DNA of 64,000 nt from Hydrogenobacter sp. T-8 (GTDB taxonomy: Bacteria; Aquificota; Aquificia; Aquificales; Aquificaceae), in assembly GCF_011006175.1 (NCBI RefSeq), contig NZ_CP048795.1:1232491-1296490 (forward strand), given 5' to 3'. A program made the position numbers and the translations under genes. The notes beneath the pieces are model-generated. The model was given only the letters and a program-made list of their open reading frames with translations, ran no database searches and was not told where the DNA came from. Of this stretch, positions 17,491-26,950 are shown piece by piece (the first letter of the stretch is position 1; each line of letters begins with the position of its first letter).

Positions 17491-18011
17491 AGATAGTGCT
17501 CACAGGGGAGCCAGGTATAGGAAAAACCACATTCATAAAAAAGCTGGCAAAGGCTTTAGGGGACAAAGTCATAGGCTTTTGGACAGAAGAGGTAAGAGAC
17601 CCAAAGACAAAAAAACGCACAGGCTTTAAGGTGGTCTCTACAGAGGGCAAGAGCCTTCTTTTTGCCAGCAAAACCTTTACTTCAAAGCATCTCGTGGGCT
17701 CTTATGGTGTAAATGTGCAAAGGTTTGAAGGTGTGGCTCTTCCAATTCTTGAAAAGGCTTTGCAAGAGGACAAGGTGGTGCTTGTGGATGAAGTAGGCAA
17801 GATGGAGCTTTTCTCAAAGCCCTTTAGAGACTTGATAAGAGAGCTTATTCATGACACAAGAAAAGATATGGTGATAACAATCCCCATAAGGGATGTGCAT
17901 CCTCTCGTTGCAGAGATAAGAAGACTTAAGGGAGCAGTTCTTTTGGAGATAAACAAGGAGAACAGGGATGGGCTCTTAGAAGATATTCTGAACCTTCTTG
18001 ACAGGGTTTGA
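17487..18011 (+). CDS. THEP1-type nucleoside-triphosphatase
   Basis: A 174-residue P-loop NTPase: Walker A GEPGIGKTT at residues 7-15 and Walker B VLVDEVGKMELF near 93-104, with a terminal domain typical of the AaTHEP1/MTH538 family. Members hydrolyse ATP and GTP slowly; the cellular role is unknown. The start overlaps the carB stop as ATGA. No obvious functional partner lies beside it. Confidence 0.9.
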   Translation: MKIVLTGEPGIGKTTFIKKLAKALGDKVIGFWTEEVRDPKTKKRTGFKVVSTEGKSLLFASKTFTSKHLVGSYGVNVQRFEGVALPILEKALQEDKVVLVDEVGKMELFSKPFRDLIRELIHDTRKDMVITIPIRDVHPLVAEIRRLKGAVLLEINKENRDGLLEDILNLLDRV

Positions 18012-18033
18012 CCTTTTGGGGTATAGTTTTACC

Positions 18034-18048
18034 TGCCCCTCTGGGGCA
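18034..18048 (+). other. Hairpin immediately before a Shine-Dalgarno
   Basis: TGCCCC-TCT-GGGGCA is a perfect 6-bp stem ending one base before AAGGAGGG, which serves ATG 18062. There is no T tract, so it is probably a 5' leader structure of the small exported protein rather than a terminator of the THEP1 gene. Confidence 0.45.
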
Positions 18049-18061
18049 AAGGAGGGTTGCT

Positions 18062-18358
18062 ATGAGAAAATTTTTCTTCTTATGTGCTATTCTTTCAGCA
18101 CTTAGCCTTTCCGTGCCCACAGACCTGTCTTTTGCAAATACGCAAACGAAAAAACAGGTGGTGCAGGGAAAGGCTAAGCAGGTAAAGAAGAAGAGCTTAG
18201 CCACGAATAAGGGTTCAAAGAAAACCTTAGTAAAAGGTAAGTCAAACACTAAAAAAGTCGTTTACAAGAGACCTCGTTATGCCAGCAATGTTAACCAACC
18301 CAAAGAGGGTGAACTTCTTAAATTAGAGGGTATGATAAAAGACCTAAATGAACAGTGA
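18062..18358 (+). CDS. Small exported lysine-rich protein, function unknown
   Basis: A 98-residue protein. Residues 1-25 form a signal peptide (MRKFFFLCAILSALSLS... with a cleavable region around FANT). The mature chain is strongly basic: many Lys, few acidic residues until the C-terminal EGELLKLEGMIKDLNEQ helix. I chose ATG 18062 because AAGGAGGG sits at 18049-18056; the frame is open further upstream but that extension would destroy the signal peptide. I recognise no family. It overlaps the LOG-family gene by 11 bp, so the two are probably co-translated. Could be a periplasmic nucleic-acid- or polyanion-binding protein, but this is a guess. Confidence 0.65.
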   Translation: MRKFFFLCAILSALSLSVPTDLSFANTQTKKQVVQGKAKQVKKKSLATNKGSKKTLVKGKSNTKKVVYKRPRYASNVNQPKEGELLKLEGMIKDLNEQ

Positions 18359-19097
18359 AGAGATACGTCTCATAGAAGAGCTTAAGATAAGGCAGGGTGA
18401 CACGTGGCGTGTGCTTAAGATAATGAGTGAGTTTGTCCAAGGTTTTGACGCTCTGTCTTCCGTCGGTCCTGCCATAACTTTTTTTGGAAGTTCAAGGCTT
18501 GATGAAACAGACCCTTACTACAAGAAGGCTTATAGGACCGCCTTTATGCTTGGAAGCCTTGGCTTTCATATAGTTACCGGTGGAGGTCCGGGCATAATGG
18601 AGGCTGCAAACAGAGGAGGAAAGGACGCAGGAACCCTCTCCGTTGGTCTAAACATTCAAATACCCACAGAGCAGGTGCCAAACCCTTATCAAAACATCTC
18701 TTTAAATTTTGACTACTTCTTTGTAAGGAAGGTGATGCTCCTGAGGTATTCTACCGCCTACCTTATATTCCCTGGTGGTTTTGGAACTCTTGATGAGCTT
18801 TTTGAAGCTCTGACTTTAATACAAACAGGCAAAAGCCCCCGATTTCCTATAATCCTCTTTGGCTCTGAATACTGGAAGCCCCTTCTTGACTTTATGAAAA
18901 ACACTATGGTGTCCTACCGCACTATAGACCAAAGGGATATAGACCTTATATCCCTATGCGACAGTCCAGAGGAAGCGGTTGAGCTTATAATAGAGGAGAT
19001 GACCGCCCTCTACAGAAGGCTTGAAAAGGAAGAGCCCTTCAATCCAATGTTTGAAAGGTTAAGGACCATACTTTCTGGAGCAGGTGTTTTGTCATGA
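18348..19097 (+). CDS. LOG-family protein (TIGR00730, nucleotide phosphoribohydrolase-like)
   Basis: A 249-residue Rossmann-fold protein with the LOG motifs: GGGPGIMEAANRG near residue 80 and PGGFGTLDE near 142-150. Characterised members cleave the N-glycosidic bond of nucleoside monophosphates (AMP or cytokinin ribotides); older annotation as lysine decarboxylase is incorrect. ATG 18348 overlaps the exported-protein gene, and its stop overlaps sbcD by 4 bp, placing it in the sbcDC operon. A role in nucleotide salvage is plausible. Confidence 0.88.
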   Translation: MNSEEIRLIEELKIRQGDTWRVLKIMSEFVQGFDALSSVGPAITFFGSSRLDETDPYYKKAYRTAFMLGSLGFHIVTGGGPGIMEAANRGGKDAGTLSVGLNIQIPTEQVPNPYQNISLNFDYFFVRKVMLLRYSTAYLIFPGGFGTLDELFEALTLIQTGKSPRFPIILFGSEYWKPLLDFMKNTMVSYRTIDQRDIDLISLCDSPEEAVELIIEEMTALYRRLEKEEPFNPMFERLRTILSGAGVLS

Positions 19098-20245
19098 GAA
19101 TTCTACATATAGCGGACCTTCATGCAGGTAAAAGACTATACGACAGGATAGGCAGAAATGAAGACCTCTTGTATGCCCTTGAGCAGATAAAAAACATATG
19201 CAAAGAAGAGAGGGTAGACATTCTTTTGATAGCGGGAGATGTCTTTGACAAGAGAAACCCTGACTTTGAATCTCAGGGGTTGATAATGGAATTCCTCACA
19301 GAAATGAACGCCCTTGGACTGCATATACTGCTTATAGCAGGAAACCACGACAGCTACGACTTTATGAAGATATACAAAAACCTGAGGAAACTTGCGAACA
19401 TTCATGTCTTTGATAGACCTTCTGCAAACCTCAAGGAATCCATATTTCAATACGAACAATTAAAGGTTGCCTGCCTTCCCTATCCCGATGAGAGGGTCCT
19501 GACTCACTTTGACGAAGAAAGGCAAAGAAGCTATGCGGAAAAAGTAGCGAATTACATGAGAGCCCTTGCACATGAAGTAGAAGACTCACGCTATAGGGTT
19601 CTTGTTGCCCACATGATGGTAGACAGAGCCCAAATAGCTGGCAGTGAACTCCAGTCAAGCGTAAGCCCCTACTATGCGATAAAGGCAGAGACAATCCCAG
19701 ATACCTTTCAGTATGTAGCTTTAGGGCATGTTCACAGAAATCAAAGGATAGAAGGCATAGCCCCCAAGGTCTATTATTCGGGCAGTCCTTACCAGATAGA
19801 TTTTTCAGAAAAGGGCATGGATAAGTTTGTAAACTTGGTGGTGCTTGAGGATGGCATGGCAAAGGTAGAACCTATAAGGCTTGACCTTAAGAGACAGCTT
19901 GTGGAGATAAGATTGAAGGAGGGAGAAGATATACAAAAATCTCTTGAACCACTGGCTAAGGAAAACCTACTGGTAAGGGTTGTCATGGAGGTAAAAATGT
20001 CAGACCCCTTTTTCCAGCAAAAGAGAGATGCTGTTTTTAGAATCCTTGGCGATAGACTGGCAAGGCTTGAAATAGAACCTGTAGGAACTTTTCAAGAGAC
20101 AAAGGCGGAGACTGGCAAGATGGACTTGCTTAGCTTGTATGAGGACTTTCATAGGTTCAAATACAGGTCAGAACCCTCTGAAGACCTAAAGGCTTTACTT
20201 CAAAAACTTATAGACAAAGTTAGCCATGAGACCCATAAGGCTTGA
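19094..20245 (+). CDS. sbcD: DNA repair exonuclease SbcD (Mre11 family)
   Basis: A 383-residue calcineurin-like phosphoesterase. Metal-binding motifs: DLHAGKR at about 8, GDVFDKRNP near 50, GNHDSYD near 83, and the later GHVHRNQ. With SbcC it opens hairpins and processes double-strand break ends in the cytoplasm. It starts at an ATGA overlap and overlaps sbcC by 20 bp, the usual tight coupling of this pair. Confidence 0.96.
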   Translation: MRILHIADLHAGKRLYDRIGRNEDLLYALEQIKNICKEERVDILLIAGDVFDKRNPDFESQGLIMEFLTEMNALGLHILLIAGNHDSYDFMKIYKNLRKLANIHVFDRPSANLKESIFQYEQLKVACLPYPDERVLTHFDEERQRSYAEKVANYMRALAHEVEDSRYRVLVAHMMVDRAQIAGSELQSSVSPYYAIKAETIPDTFQYVALGHVHRNQRIEGIAPKVYYSGSPYQIDFSEKGMDKFVNLVVLEDGMAKVEPIRLDLKRQLVEIRLKEGEDIQKSLEPLAKENLLVRVVMEVKMSDPFFQQKRDAVFRILGDRLARLEIEPVGTFQETKAETGKMDLLSLYEDFHRFKYRSEPSEDLKALLQKLIDKVSHETHKA

Positions 20246-23200
20246 GCTTGAAAACTTCACCGTCTACAGAGGAAAGCACAGTATTGATTTTTCACCTCTT
20301 AGCTTTTTTGTCATAAAGGGCAAAACTGGTGCAGGAAAGACAAGCCTTATTGATGCCATATGCTACGCTTTGTATGGAAAAGTTCCAAGATACGGAGGAG
20401 AAAAAGCCCATGCACACCTTGTCTCCAAAGGTCAAAAGTTTATGCAAGTGTCCTTGGAGTTTTCTGTAAAGGGAAAAAGATACAAAATAGAAAGAGAATA
20501 TTCAGAAGGTAGAAGGAAAAGCCATTCAGAGTTTAGGTTCTACGAAGAAGGGAAACCCAAGCCTTTTAGAGAAAGGGAATTAGAAGACTATCTCAAAAAT
20601 GTGCTTAGGCTTGACTATGGTATTTTTACAAAGGTTATATTGCTACCTCAAAACCAGTTTGATAGGTTTTTAAAGCCACAAAATCAAAGGGAAAGAAGAG
20701 AAATACTCAATTCCTTGCTTGGATTTTCTGAGCTTATTTCCTCACTAAAAGACTTAGTGGGAGAAGAGTATAAACATCTCACTGGCAAGCTTCAGCTTAT
20801 GCAACAGAGATTTGAGCAGATGGCTCATATAACTCCAGAACTTATACTTCAAAAGGAGAAAGAACTTGAGAGGGTGGAAAAAGAATATAAGGAGCTTTCA
20901 GAAGAGGCATCCAAACTAACAGACCTACTTCTAAGGTGTAAGGAACGGGACAGCCTTTTGCAGGAATACAAAAAAACATTGGAAAACTTAAACAATTTAT
21001 CCCTTCAAGAAGAAGACATAGCAAGCAAAAAACAACTTCTTGAGACCGCCCTTGAAATACTTCCTTACCTTCCAAAGGTAGAACAGTATGAGAACCTTCT
21101 TTTGCAAGAAGAAAATCTCAAAGAAGAGAAAAAGAAAAAAGAGCTTGACCTAAAAAAGCATTATGACGAAAGGGAGCTTGCGGAGCAGGAGTTTAAAAGG
21201 ATAGAAGGAGAGTTTAAAAACCTTGAGTTATACCACAATAAACGAATTGAGATAAGCCAAACCTTACAGCTTATTGAGCAATATTTAAGTTTCAAAAAAG
21301 ACTTAGAGAAGATAGAGGGAGATATACAGCGTTTAGAGGAGCAAAAAAACCTTTACGAAACACAGTTAAAGGAGCTAAGGGAAAGGTCTCGCAAAGGTTA
21401 TGAGAAGATAAGAGAGGTGGAGCAAGCCATACAAAAACTTGAGGAAGAGGGTATAGAGCAAGAGTTTATTCAATCTCAGAGGATAAAGGAGCAGGTGGAG
21501 AAGTTGAGTGAATTGAAGAGGGAGCAGGAACAGGTCAAAAAACAGGTAGAAATACTTGAAAAAGACCTAAAAGGCAAGGAGGAGGAGCTAAACAAAGCAC
21601 TAAAAGAAAAGGAGAAACTGGAGCATGCCATAGAAGAAATAGAAAGAGAGATATATAACCTTAGGAACTTTTTAGAAAAAGAGGGTGAACTACTTCAGGA
21701 GAGCTTTAGGCTTAAGGAACAGCTAAGTAAAGCTTTGGAACTCAAGCAGGTAAGCGAAGAGAAAGCTATGCATAAACAAAAATTGCAAGAGCTGGAGAAA
21801 AACCTAAGCCTTATGGAAGAAGAGTTGGAAAAGCTAAAAGAAAGAAGGCTTGAGGTGTATGCCTTTGAGATAAGGTCAAGTTTGAAGGAAGGAGACATAT
21901 GTCCCGTATGCGGTCATAGATTGGAGCATATAGAATTTGAAGGAAAGGGAGAAGACATCGCAAGTCTAATTAGAAGACAAGAAGAATTAGAAAGAGCTAT
22001 AAATGGTCTTAGGTCTGAGCTTTTTGAAAGGCAAGCCAAGTTCTCCCTTTTGGAAAATAAGGAAAAGGAATTGCAAGAATCACTGCATGGACTTTCCACA
22101 GAGGATATTCACAGAAAACTCTCTGAGGTAGAGGACATTCTAAAGGAAATTGAGGAAAAAAAGAGGCTTTTAAAGGACAAGGAGCAAACCTTAAGAGACC
22201 TCAAGACCAAACAATCTGAACTATCCAACTTTATAGACAACCTAAGGTCCGAAGAAGGCAGAATAAGAGAGGAGTTTCTCTCAAAGAACTCTATCCTTGA
22301 GAGGCTTATAGAAGAAATAGACTCCTTAGTTAAGTCTTTGGGAGAACCTTTGGATGTGGTGCTTGAAAAGGTCAAAGAAGTAGAAAAGGCGTATGAGGAG
22401 CTTAAGTTGTTGAGGGAAAGGGAAAGGAAGTTTAAACAGAGGTTTGATGAGATACAAAAAGAGCTTATGGAAAAGGAAAAGAAGTATGCGGAGCTTGAAG
22501 AGAGGTTAAAGGGATTAGCAGAGCAGAAGAGGTCTTTGGAAGAAAAACTTATGGACTTAGGCGGTAGGGTTATAAAAGCTACCGGAGAAAGCCCCTCTGA
22601 ACTCTTAGCACACAAGCTAAAAAAACAAAACCAAGAGTTGGAAAGAAGGATAAGGGAAGTGCAGGAGAACTACCAAAAGACCCTCTCCTACTTGCAAAGA
22701 TTGAGAGAGCAAGAAACGAGGCTTACTTCGGATATTCAAAACATAGAAAGGATGCTTTATCAATTGCAGACTCAAAAACAAAGCATGGCAAGTGAGATAT
22801 ACTTTCTCCAAGAGAAGTTTGGTAGTTTGCAAAACCTCAAAAGATATGCTTTGAGTCAAGAGCAAATAAGGGAGCTTCAACAAGAGATAGAAGAATATAA
22901 CAGAGAAAGGCATAATCTTGAAAATAGACTAAAGGAGCTTGAGGTAAAACTTCAAAGCCTAAGAGAACTTCCTGAAACCTTTCAGGTTGAAGAGGAATTA
23001 AAGAACTTAAATGCATCTATTGAGGAAAACAGAAGACTGCACGGAAGTCTCCACAGCGATATAGAAAAGCTAAAGAAAGACCTTTCCGAGAAACAACGTT
23101 TGGAAAAGGAACTTTCTGAGCTTCGCATGAACTTGAGTCTTTACGAAAGGCTAAGGAACGACCTTGTAGACAATCAATTTCCAGAGTATGTGAGCCAGCT

Positions 23201-23621
23201 TATGCTAAAAAGGATTATTGATAGGGCAAGTTATTACCTTTTTAAATTCACTACGGGACTTTTTACCTTTGACCTACTTGAGGGAGACCTACATGTATAT
23301 GACCACTCTACTGGATATCACAGGGTTGTTTCCAGTTTGAGCGGTGGTGAGACCTTTTTGGCGAGCCTTTCTCTTGCCTTTGCGGTTGCGGACATACTTT
23401 CCCAAAATGCACCTCTTGAAAGTCTTTTCATAGATGAGGGCTTTGGTTCTTTAGATAGGGAAACAAGAGATTCCCTTTCTGAGTTTTTTGATATGATAAG
23501 GCAGTCCACAGACAGGCTTGTGGGAGTTATAACCCACGTGGAAGACATAGCGGAAAAGTTTAGTCAAAGAATAGAAGTGGAAAAAAGGGACGGCTACGCA
23601 AGGCTTAAGGTCATATATTAA
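20226..23621 (+). CDS. sbcC: DNA repair ATPase SbcC (Rad50 family)
   Basis: An 1131-residue SMC-like ATPase. The N-terminal Walker A is GKTGAGKTSL near residue 35; two very long Glu/Lys-rich coiled coils flank a zinc hook CPVC at about 559-562; the C-terminal signature SSLSGGETF is near 1040 and Walker B FIDEGFGSLD near 1070. It dimerises through the zinc hook to tether DNA ends for SbcD. Start ATG 20226 lies inside sbcD. Confidence 0.97.
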   Translation: MRPIRLELENFTVYRGKHSIDFSPLSFFVIKGKTGAGKTSLIDAICYALYGKVPRYGGEKAHAHLVSKGQKFMQVSLEFSVKGKRYKIEREYSEGRRKSHSEFRFYEEGKPKPFRERELEDYLKNVLRLDYGIFTKVILLPQNQFDRFLKPQNQRERREILNSLLGFSELISSLKDLVGEEYKHLTGKLQLMQQRFEQMAHITPELILQKEKELERVEKEYKELSEEASKLTDLLLRCKERDSLLQEYKKTLENLNNLSLQEEDIASKKQLLETALEILPYLPKVEQYENLLLQEENLKEEKKKKELDLKKHYDERELAEQEFKRIEGEFKNLELYHNKRIEISQTLQLIEQYLSFKKDLEKIEGDIQRLEEQKNLYETQLKELRERSRKGYEKIREVEQAIQKLEEEGIEQEFIQSQRIKEQVEKLSELKREQEQVKKQVEILEKDLKGKEEELNKALKEKEKLEHAIEEIEREIYNLRNFLEKEGELLQESFRLKEQLSKALELKQVSEEKAMHKQKLQELEKNLSLMEEELEKLKERRLEVYAFEIRSSLKEGDICPVCGHRLEHIEFEGKGEDIASLIRRQEELERAINGLRSELFERQAKFSLLENKEKELQESLHGLSTEDIHRKLSEVEDILKEIEEKKRLLKDKEQTLRDLKTKQSELSNFIDNLRSEEGRIREEFLSKNSILERLIEEIDSLVKSLGEPLDVVLEKVKEVEKAYEELKLLRERERKFKQRFDEIQKELMEKEKKYAELEERLKGLAEQKRSLEEKLMDLGGRVIKATGESPSELLAHKLKKQNQELERRIREVQENYQKTLSYLQRLREQETRLTSDIQNIERMLYQLQTQKQSMASEIYFLQEKFGSLQNLKRYALSQEQIRELQQEIEEYNRERHNLENRLKELEVKLQSLRELPETFQVEEELKNLNASIEENRRLHGSLHSDIEKLKKDLSEKQRLEKELSELRMNLSLYERLRNDLVDNQFPEYVSQLMLKRIIDRASYYLFKFTTGLFTFDLLEGDLHVYDHSTGYHRVVSSLSGGETFLASLSLAFAVADILSQNAPLESLFIDEGFGSLDRETRDSLSEFFDMIRQSTDRLVGVITHVEDIAEKFSQRIEVEKRDGYARLKVIY

Positions 23622-23626
23622 TACTC

Positions 23627-24115
23627 ATGAGAACCATAAGCAAAGAAGAGCTTAAAGCACTCTATCGCAAGGACTTTCCACTTTGGGCGGAGATAAACCA
23701 CGAGCTTTTGAAGGAGAAACTCTACGACCTTGTGGACTGGGAAAACCTCTTGGAGGAAATAGAAGATATGGCACGGTCTGATTTGAAGACTTGTATAAGT
23801 CAATTGGCAAGGATATTGGAGCATCTCTACAAGTGGGATAACTTCAGAAACCTCGCTGGTGGAGAAACTGCAGGAAGAGGCTGGATAAAAAGTGTAAACA
23901 ATGCAAGAAGGGAAATATTGGCAATGTTTGATGTTTATCCAAGTTTGAGGAATAAATTGCCTAACGAAGTTAGCACTGCATGGAAGTTTGCAAAGAGGAA
24001 GCTTGAAAACTGGCTTGAAGATAATGACTACAATCCGGAAGACTTTTATATTCCAGAGGAATGTCCCTATACTTACGAGGAGGCTATGACAAGGGACTTG
24101 AGAAAGGAGCTATGA
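23627..24115 (+). CDS. DUF29 domain protein
   Basis: A 162-residue soluble, helical protein of the DUF29 family, recognised from the N-terminal segment DFPLWAEINHELLKE and the ENLLEEIEDMARSD helix followed by LARILEHLYKW. DUF29 proteins are common in cyanobacteria and thermophiles, often as dispersed paralogues; no function is established. ATG 23627 follows the sbcC stop by five bases, with a TATATT just upstream but no Shine-Dalgarno. The stop overlaps the next gene as ATGA. Confidence 0.8.
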   Translation: MRTISKEELKALYRKDFPLWAEINHELLKEKLYDLVDWENLLEEIEDMARSDLKTCISQLARILEHLYKWDNFRNLAGGETAGRGWIKSVNNARREILAMFDVYPSLRNKLPNEVSTAWKFAKRKLENWLEDNDYNPEDFYIPEECPYTYEEAMTRDLRKEL

Positions 24116-25401
24116 GGATATTTTTATTACTTTTGGAGGTGTTTTTTATGGCGACAATGGTTTTTGCTGGAGAGCTAAGGACTTATAAGCTTCCTAACGG
24201 TGCAAAGTTAGTGGTAAATAAGAGAGAGGATACAGAAGCGGTAGCCTTGCATGTGTGGTTCAAGGTTGGCTCTGCCTACGAGGACTATCAGCAAAAGGGT
24301 ATGGCTCACTTTTTGGAGCATATGCTCTTTAACGGCTCGGAGAAGTATCCATACGGACAGATAGACTACATTATAGAAAGTCTTGGTGGAAACCTTAACG
24401 CCGGCACTTCAAAGGATTATACCTTTTACCACATAACTATAGCAAAGCCTTATTGGAAACAAGCCCTTGAAGTGCTCTATCAGTTAACTCAAAAGCCTCT
24501 GCTCTTGGAAAACATGGTGGAAAAGGAAAAGCCCATTGTTATAGAGGAGCTAAGGCGTGGAAAGGACAATCCTACTACAGTCCTGTGGGAAGAGTTTGAA
24601 AAGGTCTTTTACAAAGTCTCTCCATACAGACATCCTATTATAGGCTACGAGGAAACCATTCAGAAGTTTACAAGAGACATGCTCCTTGAGTTTTACCACA
24701 ACTTTTACCAGCCAAGGAACATGTTTGTGGTGGTGGTGGGATATGTGGAGCCGGAGGAGGTCTACAAGGAAGTGTTGGAAACCTTTGGAAAAGAAGAAGG
24801 TAAGCCTGTGCCAAAGGTGGAGATATTGCCAGAGCCAGAGCAGTTGGAAAGTCGCTCAAAGACCATAAGGGACAAAAGAGTGGAAAGGACATACTGGCTC
24901 ATAGGTTGGAGAGCTCCTGCCATAGGCACGAAGGAATACTATGCCCTTGCAGTGCTTGACCAAATATTGGGAAATGGTAGGACTTCTCTCTTTTATAGGG
25001 AATTAAGGGAAAAGGGTCTTGTTTACAGCGTATCTACAGGAGACTTTGGAAAACCAAGGGATAACCTATTTTTCATTTACGCTACCTTGGACCAAGAGAA
25101 ATTGGAGGAAGTAAAGGCAAGGGTCTTTGAGCTTATGAGGTCTCTCAAAGAAACTTTGACAGAAGATGAGGTTCAAAAGGCAAAGGAAAGGCTCATAAAT
25201 TCAGAAGCCTTTGCCCTTGAGAGGGTAGAAAGGGATGCCTTTTATATTGGTTATTCTCTTACCGTTGTAGGTCTGCTGGACTATTACAAATACTTTGACA
25301 ACAACATAAGAAGCGTGCGTCGTGAGGATGTGTTAAGGGTTCTTGAGAAATATATCCTTAGCAAGCCTTACAGTGAAGTTATTATGGTGCCAGAGAGATG
25401 A
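24112..25401 (+). CDS. M16-family zinc peptidase, catalytically complete, exported
   Basis: A 429-residue protein with an N-terminal signal peptide (MRIFLLLLEVFFMATMVFAG). The inverted zinc motif HFLEH (HxxEH) is at about 66-70, with the distal Glu of an EELRRG segment as third ligand. ATG 24112 overlaps the DUF29 stop; the frame stays open upstream to 24061 but that would bury the signal peptide. M16B peptidases degrade unfolded or oligopeptide substrates in the periplasm. The next gene is its likely inactive partner subunit. Confidence 0.9.
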   Translation: MRIFLLLLEVFFMATMVFAGELRTYKLPNGAKLVVNKREDTEAVALHVWFKVGSAYEDYQQKGMAHFLEHMLFNGSEKYPYGQIDYIIESLGGNLNAGTSKDYTFYHITIAKPYWKQALEVLYQLTQKPLLLENMVEKEKPIVIEELRRGKDNPTTVLWEEFEKVFYKVSPYRHPIIGYEETIQKFTRDMLLEFYHNFYQPRNMFVVVVGYVEPEEVYKEVLETFGKEEGKPVPKVEILPEPEQLESRSKTIRDKRVERTYWLIGWRAPAIGTKEYYALAVLDQILGNGRTSLFYRELREKGLVYSVSTGDFGKPRDNLFFIYATLDQEKLEEVKARVFELMRSLKETLTEDEVQKAKERLINSEAFALERVERDAFYIGYSLTVVGLLDYYKYFDNNIRSVRREDVLRVLEKYILSKPYSEVIMVPER

Positions 25402-26651
25402 GGTTTATAATACTTTTGCTTTTTTTACTTAGCCTTTCCTTTGGAGGTGCAAGGGTGCAGGAACACATTTTGGAAAATGGAGTAAAGCTGATAACAAAGG
25501 AAACAAGGGGAAGAGGTATAGTCTCTGGTGTGATATTTATAAGGTCTGGGACGCATGGGGAGAAAAGGAGAGGGCTTACGAACCTTACCGCCTTGCTCCT
25601 TACAAAAGGCACAAAGACCTATAGCTCTTACCAGATAGCAAGCACCTTTGAGGACTATGGAGGTAGCGTATACGCCTCTGCCAGCGATGATTATGTGGAG
25701 ATAGGCTTTTCCACTAAGGTGGAGGGTCTAAAGGAGGGTCTAAGAGTCATAAGGAGTATGCTCCTTGAGCCACTCTTTTCTGAAGAAGACCTTGAGAGGG
25801 AAAGACGAAACGTGCTACAGGCTATAAGGGCGAGAAGAGAAAGGGGGCAAGAGCTTGCGGTGGACGCTCTGCGAAGAATTACCTACAAGGGTTCTAACTA
25901 CGAGGTTTTTCCTCTTGGTCTTGAGGAAGATGTAAAGGCTATAAGCAGGGAAGATGTGATAAATAGGTGGCAGGAAATACTGCGTTCTAAAAATGTGGTG
26001 GTAAGTCTTGTGGGAGATTTTAAGACAGAGCAGGTTTTACCTATGCTTAGAGAGGTTTTTTCTGAAATTCCCGAGGGAGAGTATCCACTAAATCCTGTGG
26101 ATGTGCCTATGAGGGAAGACCTATTAGAAAGGGTGAAAAGACCGGGCTCTCAAGCTACGGTGCTTTGTGCCTTTGACGCTCCTGAGTTTAAGGGAAGAGA
26201 ATACTTTGCCTTTAAGGTGTTGGATGCTGTGCTTGGAGATGGTATGACCTCAAAGCTCTTTAAGGAACTAAGAGAAAAAAGGGGCTACGCCTATGCGGTC
26301 TATTCCACATATCCCACTCGCCTTTCCTCTCCAAGGCTAATAGCCTATATAGGCACTTCTCCTGAGAAAAAGGAAGATGCTCTTAGAGACTTGATGGAAG
26401 TGATAAAGAATAGTGAAATAACGCCAGAGGATGTGGAGCTTGCCAAAAACAAGATAGTGGGAGACTTTCTATTGGCTCGCCAAACAAGGGCAAGACAGGC
26501 ATGGTATTTAGGCTTTTTTGAGGTAATGGGCTTTGGCTGGAAGATGGACTCAGAGTATGTGGACAAAATAAGGTCAGTGAGTTTTGAAGAGGTGCAAGCC
26601 TTAAGAGAAAAATACCTTAAAATACATCACTGTGTGGTGGTGGAACCCTAA
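25398..26651 (+). CDS. M16-family peptidase-like protein lacking the zinc motif (partner subunit)
   Basis: A 417-residue exported protein (signal peptide MRFIILLLFLLSLSFGGA). It has the M16 fold, including the C-terminal LREKRGYAYAV substrate-binding region, but the HxxEH position reads LTNLTALLL, so zinc ligands are missing. In M16 heterodimers one subunit carries the metal and the other supplies an Arg/Tyr pair; the RGYAY motif here fits that second role. The ATGA overlap with the active gene supports a 1:1 complex. Confidence 0.88.
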   Translation: MRFIILLLFLLSLSFGGARVQEHILENGVKLITKETRGRGIVSGVIFIRSGTHGEKRRGLTNLTALLLTKGTKTYSSYQIASTFEDYGGSVYASASDDYVEIGFSTKVEGLKEGLRVIRSMLLEPLFSEEDLERERRNVLQAIRARRERGQELAVDALRRITYKGSNYEVFPLGLEEDVKAISREDVINRWQEILRSKNVVVSLVGDFKTEQVLPMLREVFSEIPEGEYPLNPVDVPMREDLLERVKRPGSQATVLCAFDAPEFKGREYFAFKVLDAVLGDGMTSKLFKELREKRGYAYAVYSTYPTRLSSPRLIAYIGTSPEKKEDALRDLMEVIKNSEITPEDVELAKNKIVGDFLLARQTRARQAWYLGFFEVMGFGWKMDSEYVDKIRSVSFEEVQALREKYLKIHHCVVVEP

Positions 26652-26950
26652 TGGGAGACTTTACAAAGGCTGGACTTGACAAGGGAGACCTGCAAAAGGA
26701 GTTGGAGCATGTTTTAATATCTGCAAAAATGCTCTACAGAACCTACTTGGCAGGCATAGAAGACCTCACAGAAGAAGAGCTTAGCTACGACCTTATAGAA
26801 TACAAAGACCAGCTTGAGAGGGTAATCATTCCCTTAGTCAAAAGGGCGGAAGCGGAAGGGGATGTAAAGCTTGTGGATATGGCTTACGAAATTAGATACA
26901 CCTACGAGAAGCTCTTAGAGCTCATTCAACAGAAGCTAAAAACCTCTTGA
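26651..26950 (+). CDS. Small helical protein of unknown function
   Basis: A 99-residue acidic, soluble and probably all-helical protein (LEHVLISAKMLYRTY, then EYKDQLERVIIPLVKRAEAEGD). Start ATG 26651 overlaps the previous stop as TAATG, so it is translationally coupled to the M16 pair. Its last 29 bp overlap the 3' end of fliA on the other strand. I do not recognise a family; the heptad-like pattern suggests a helical bundle or coiled coil. Confidence 0.65.
   Translation: MGDFTKAGLDKGDLQKELEHVLISAKMLYRTYLAGIEDLTEEELSYDLIEYKDQLERVIIPLVKRAEAEGDVKLVDMAYEIRYTYEKLLELIQQKLKTS

Noticed and set aside
22109-22615. 168-residue minus-strand Ser/Leu-rich frame in sbcC
   Set aside because: A typical shadow of the Glu/Lys-rich coiled coil.
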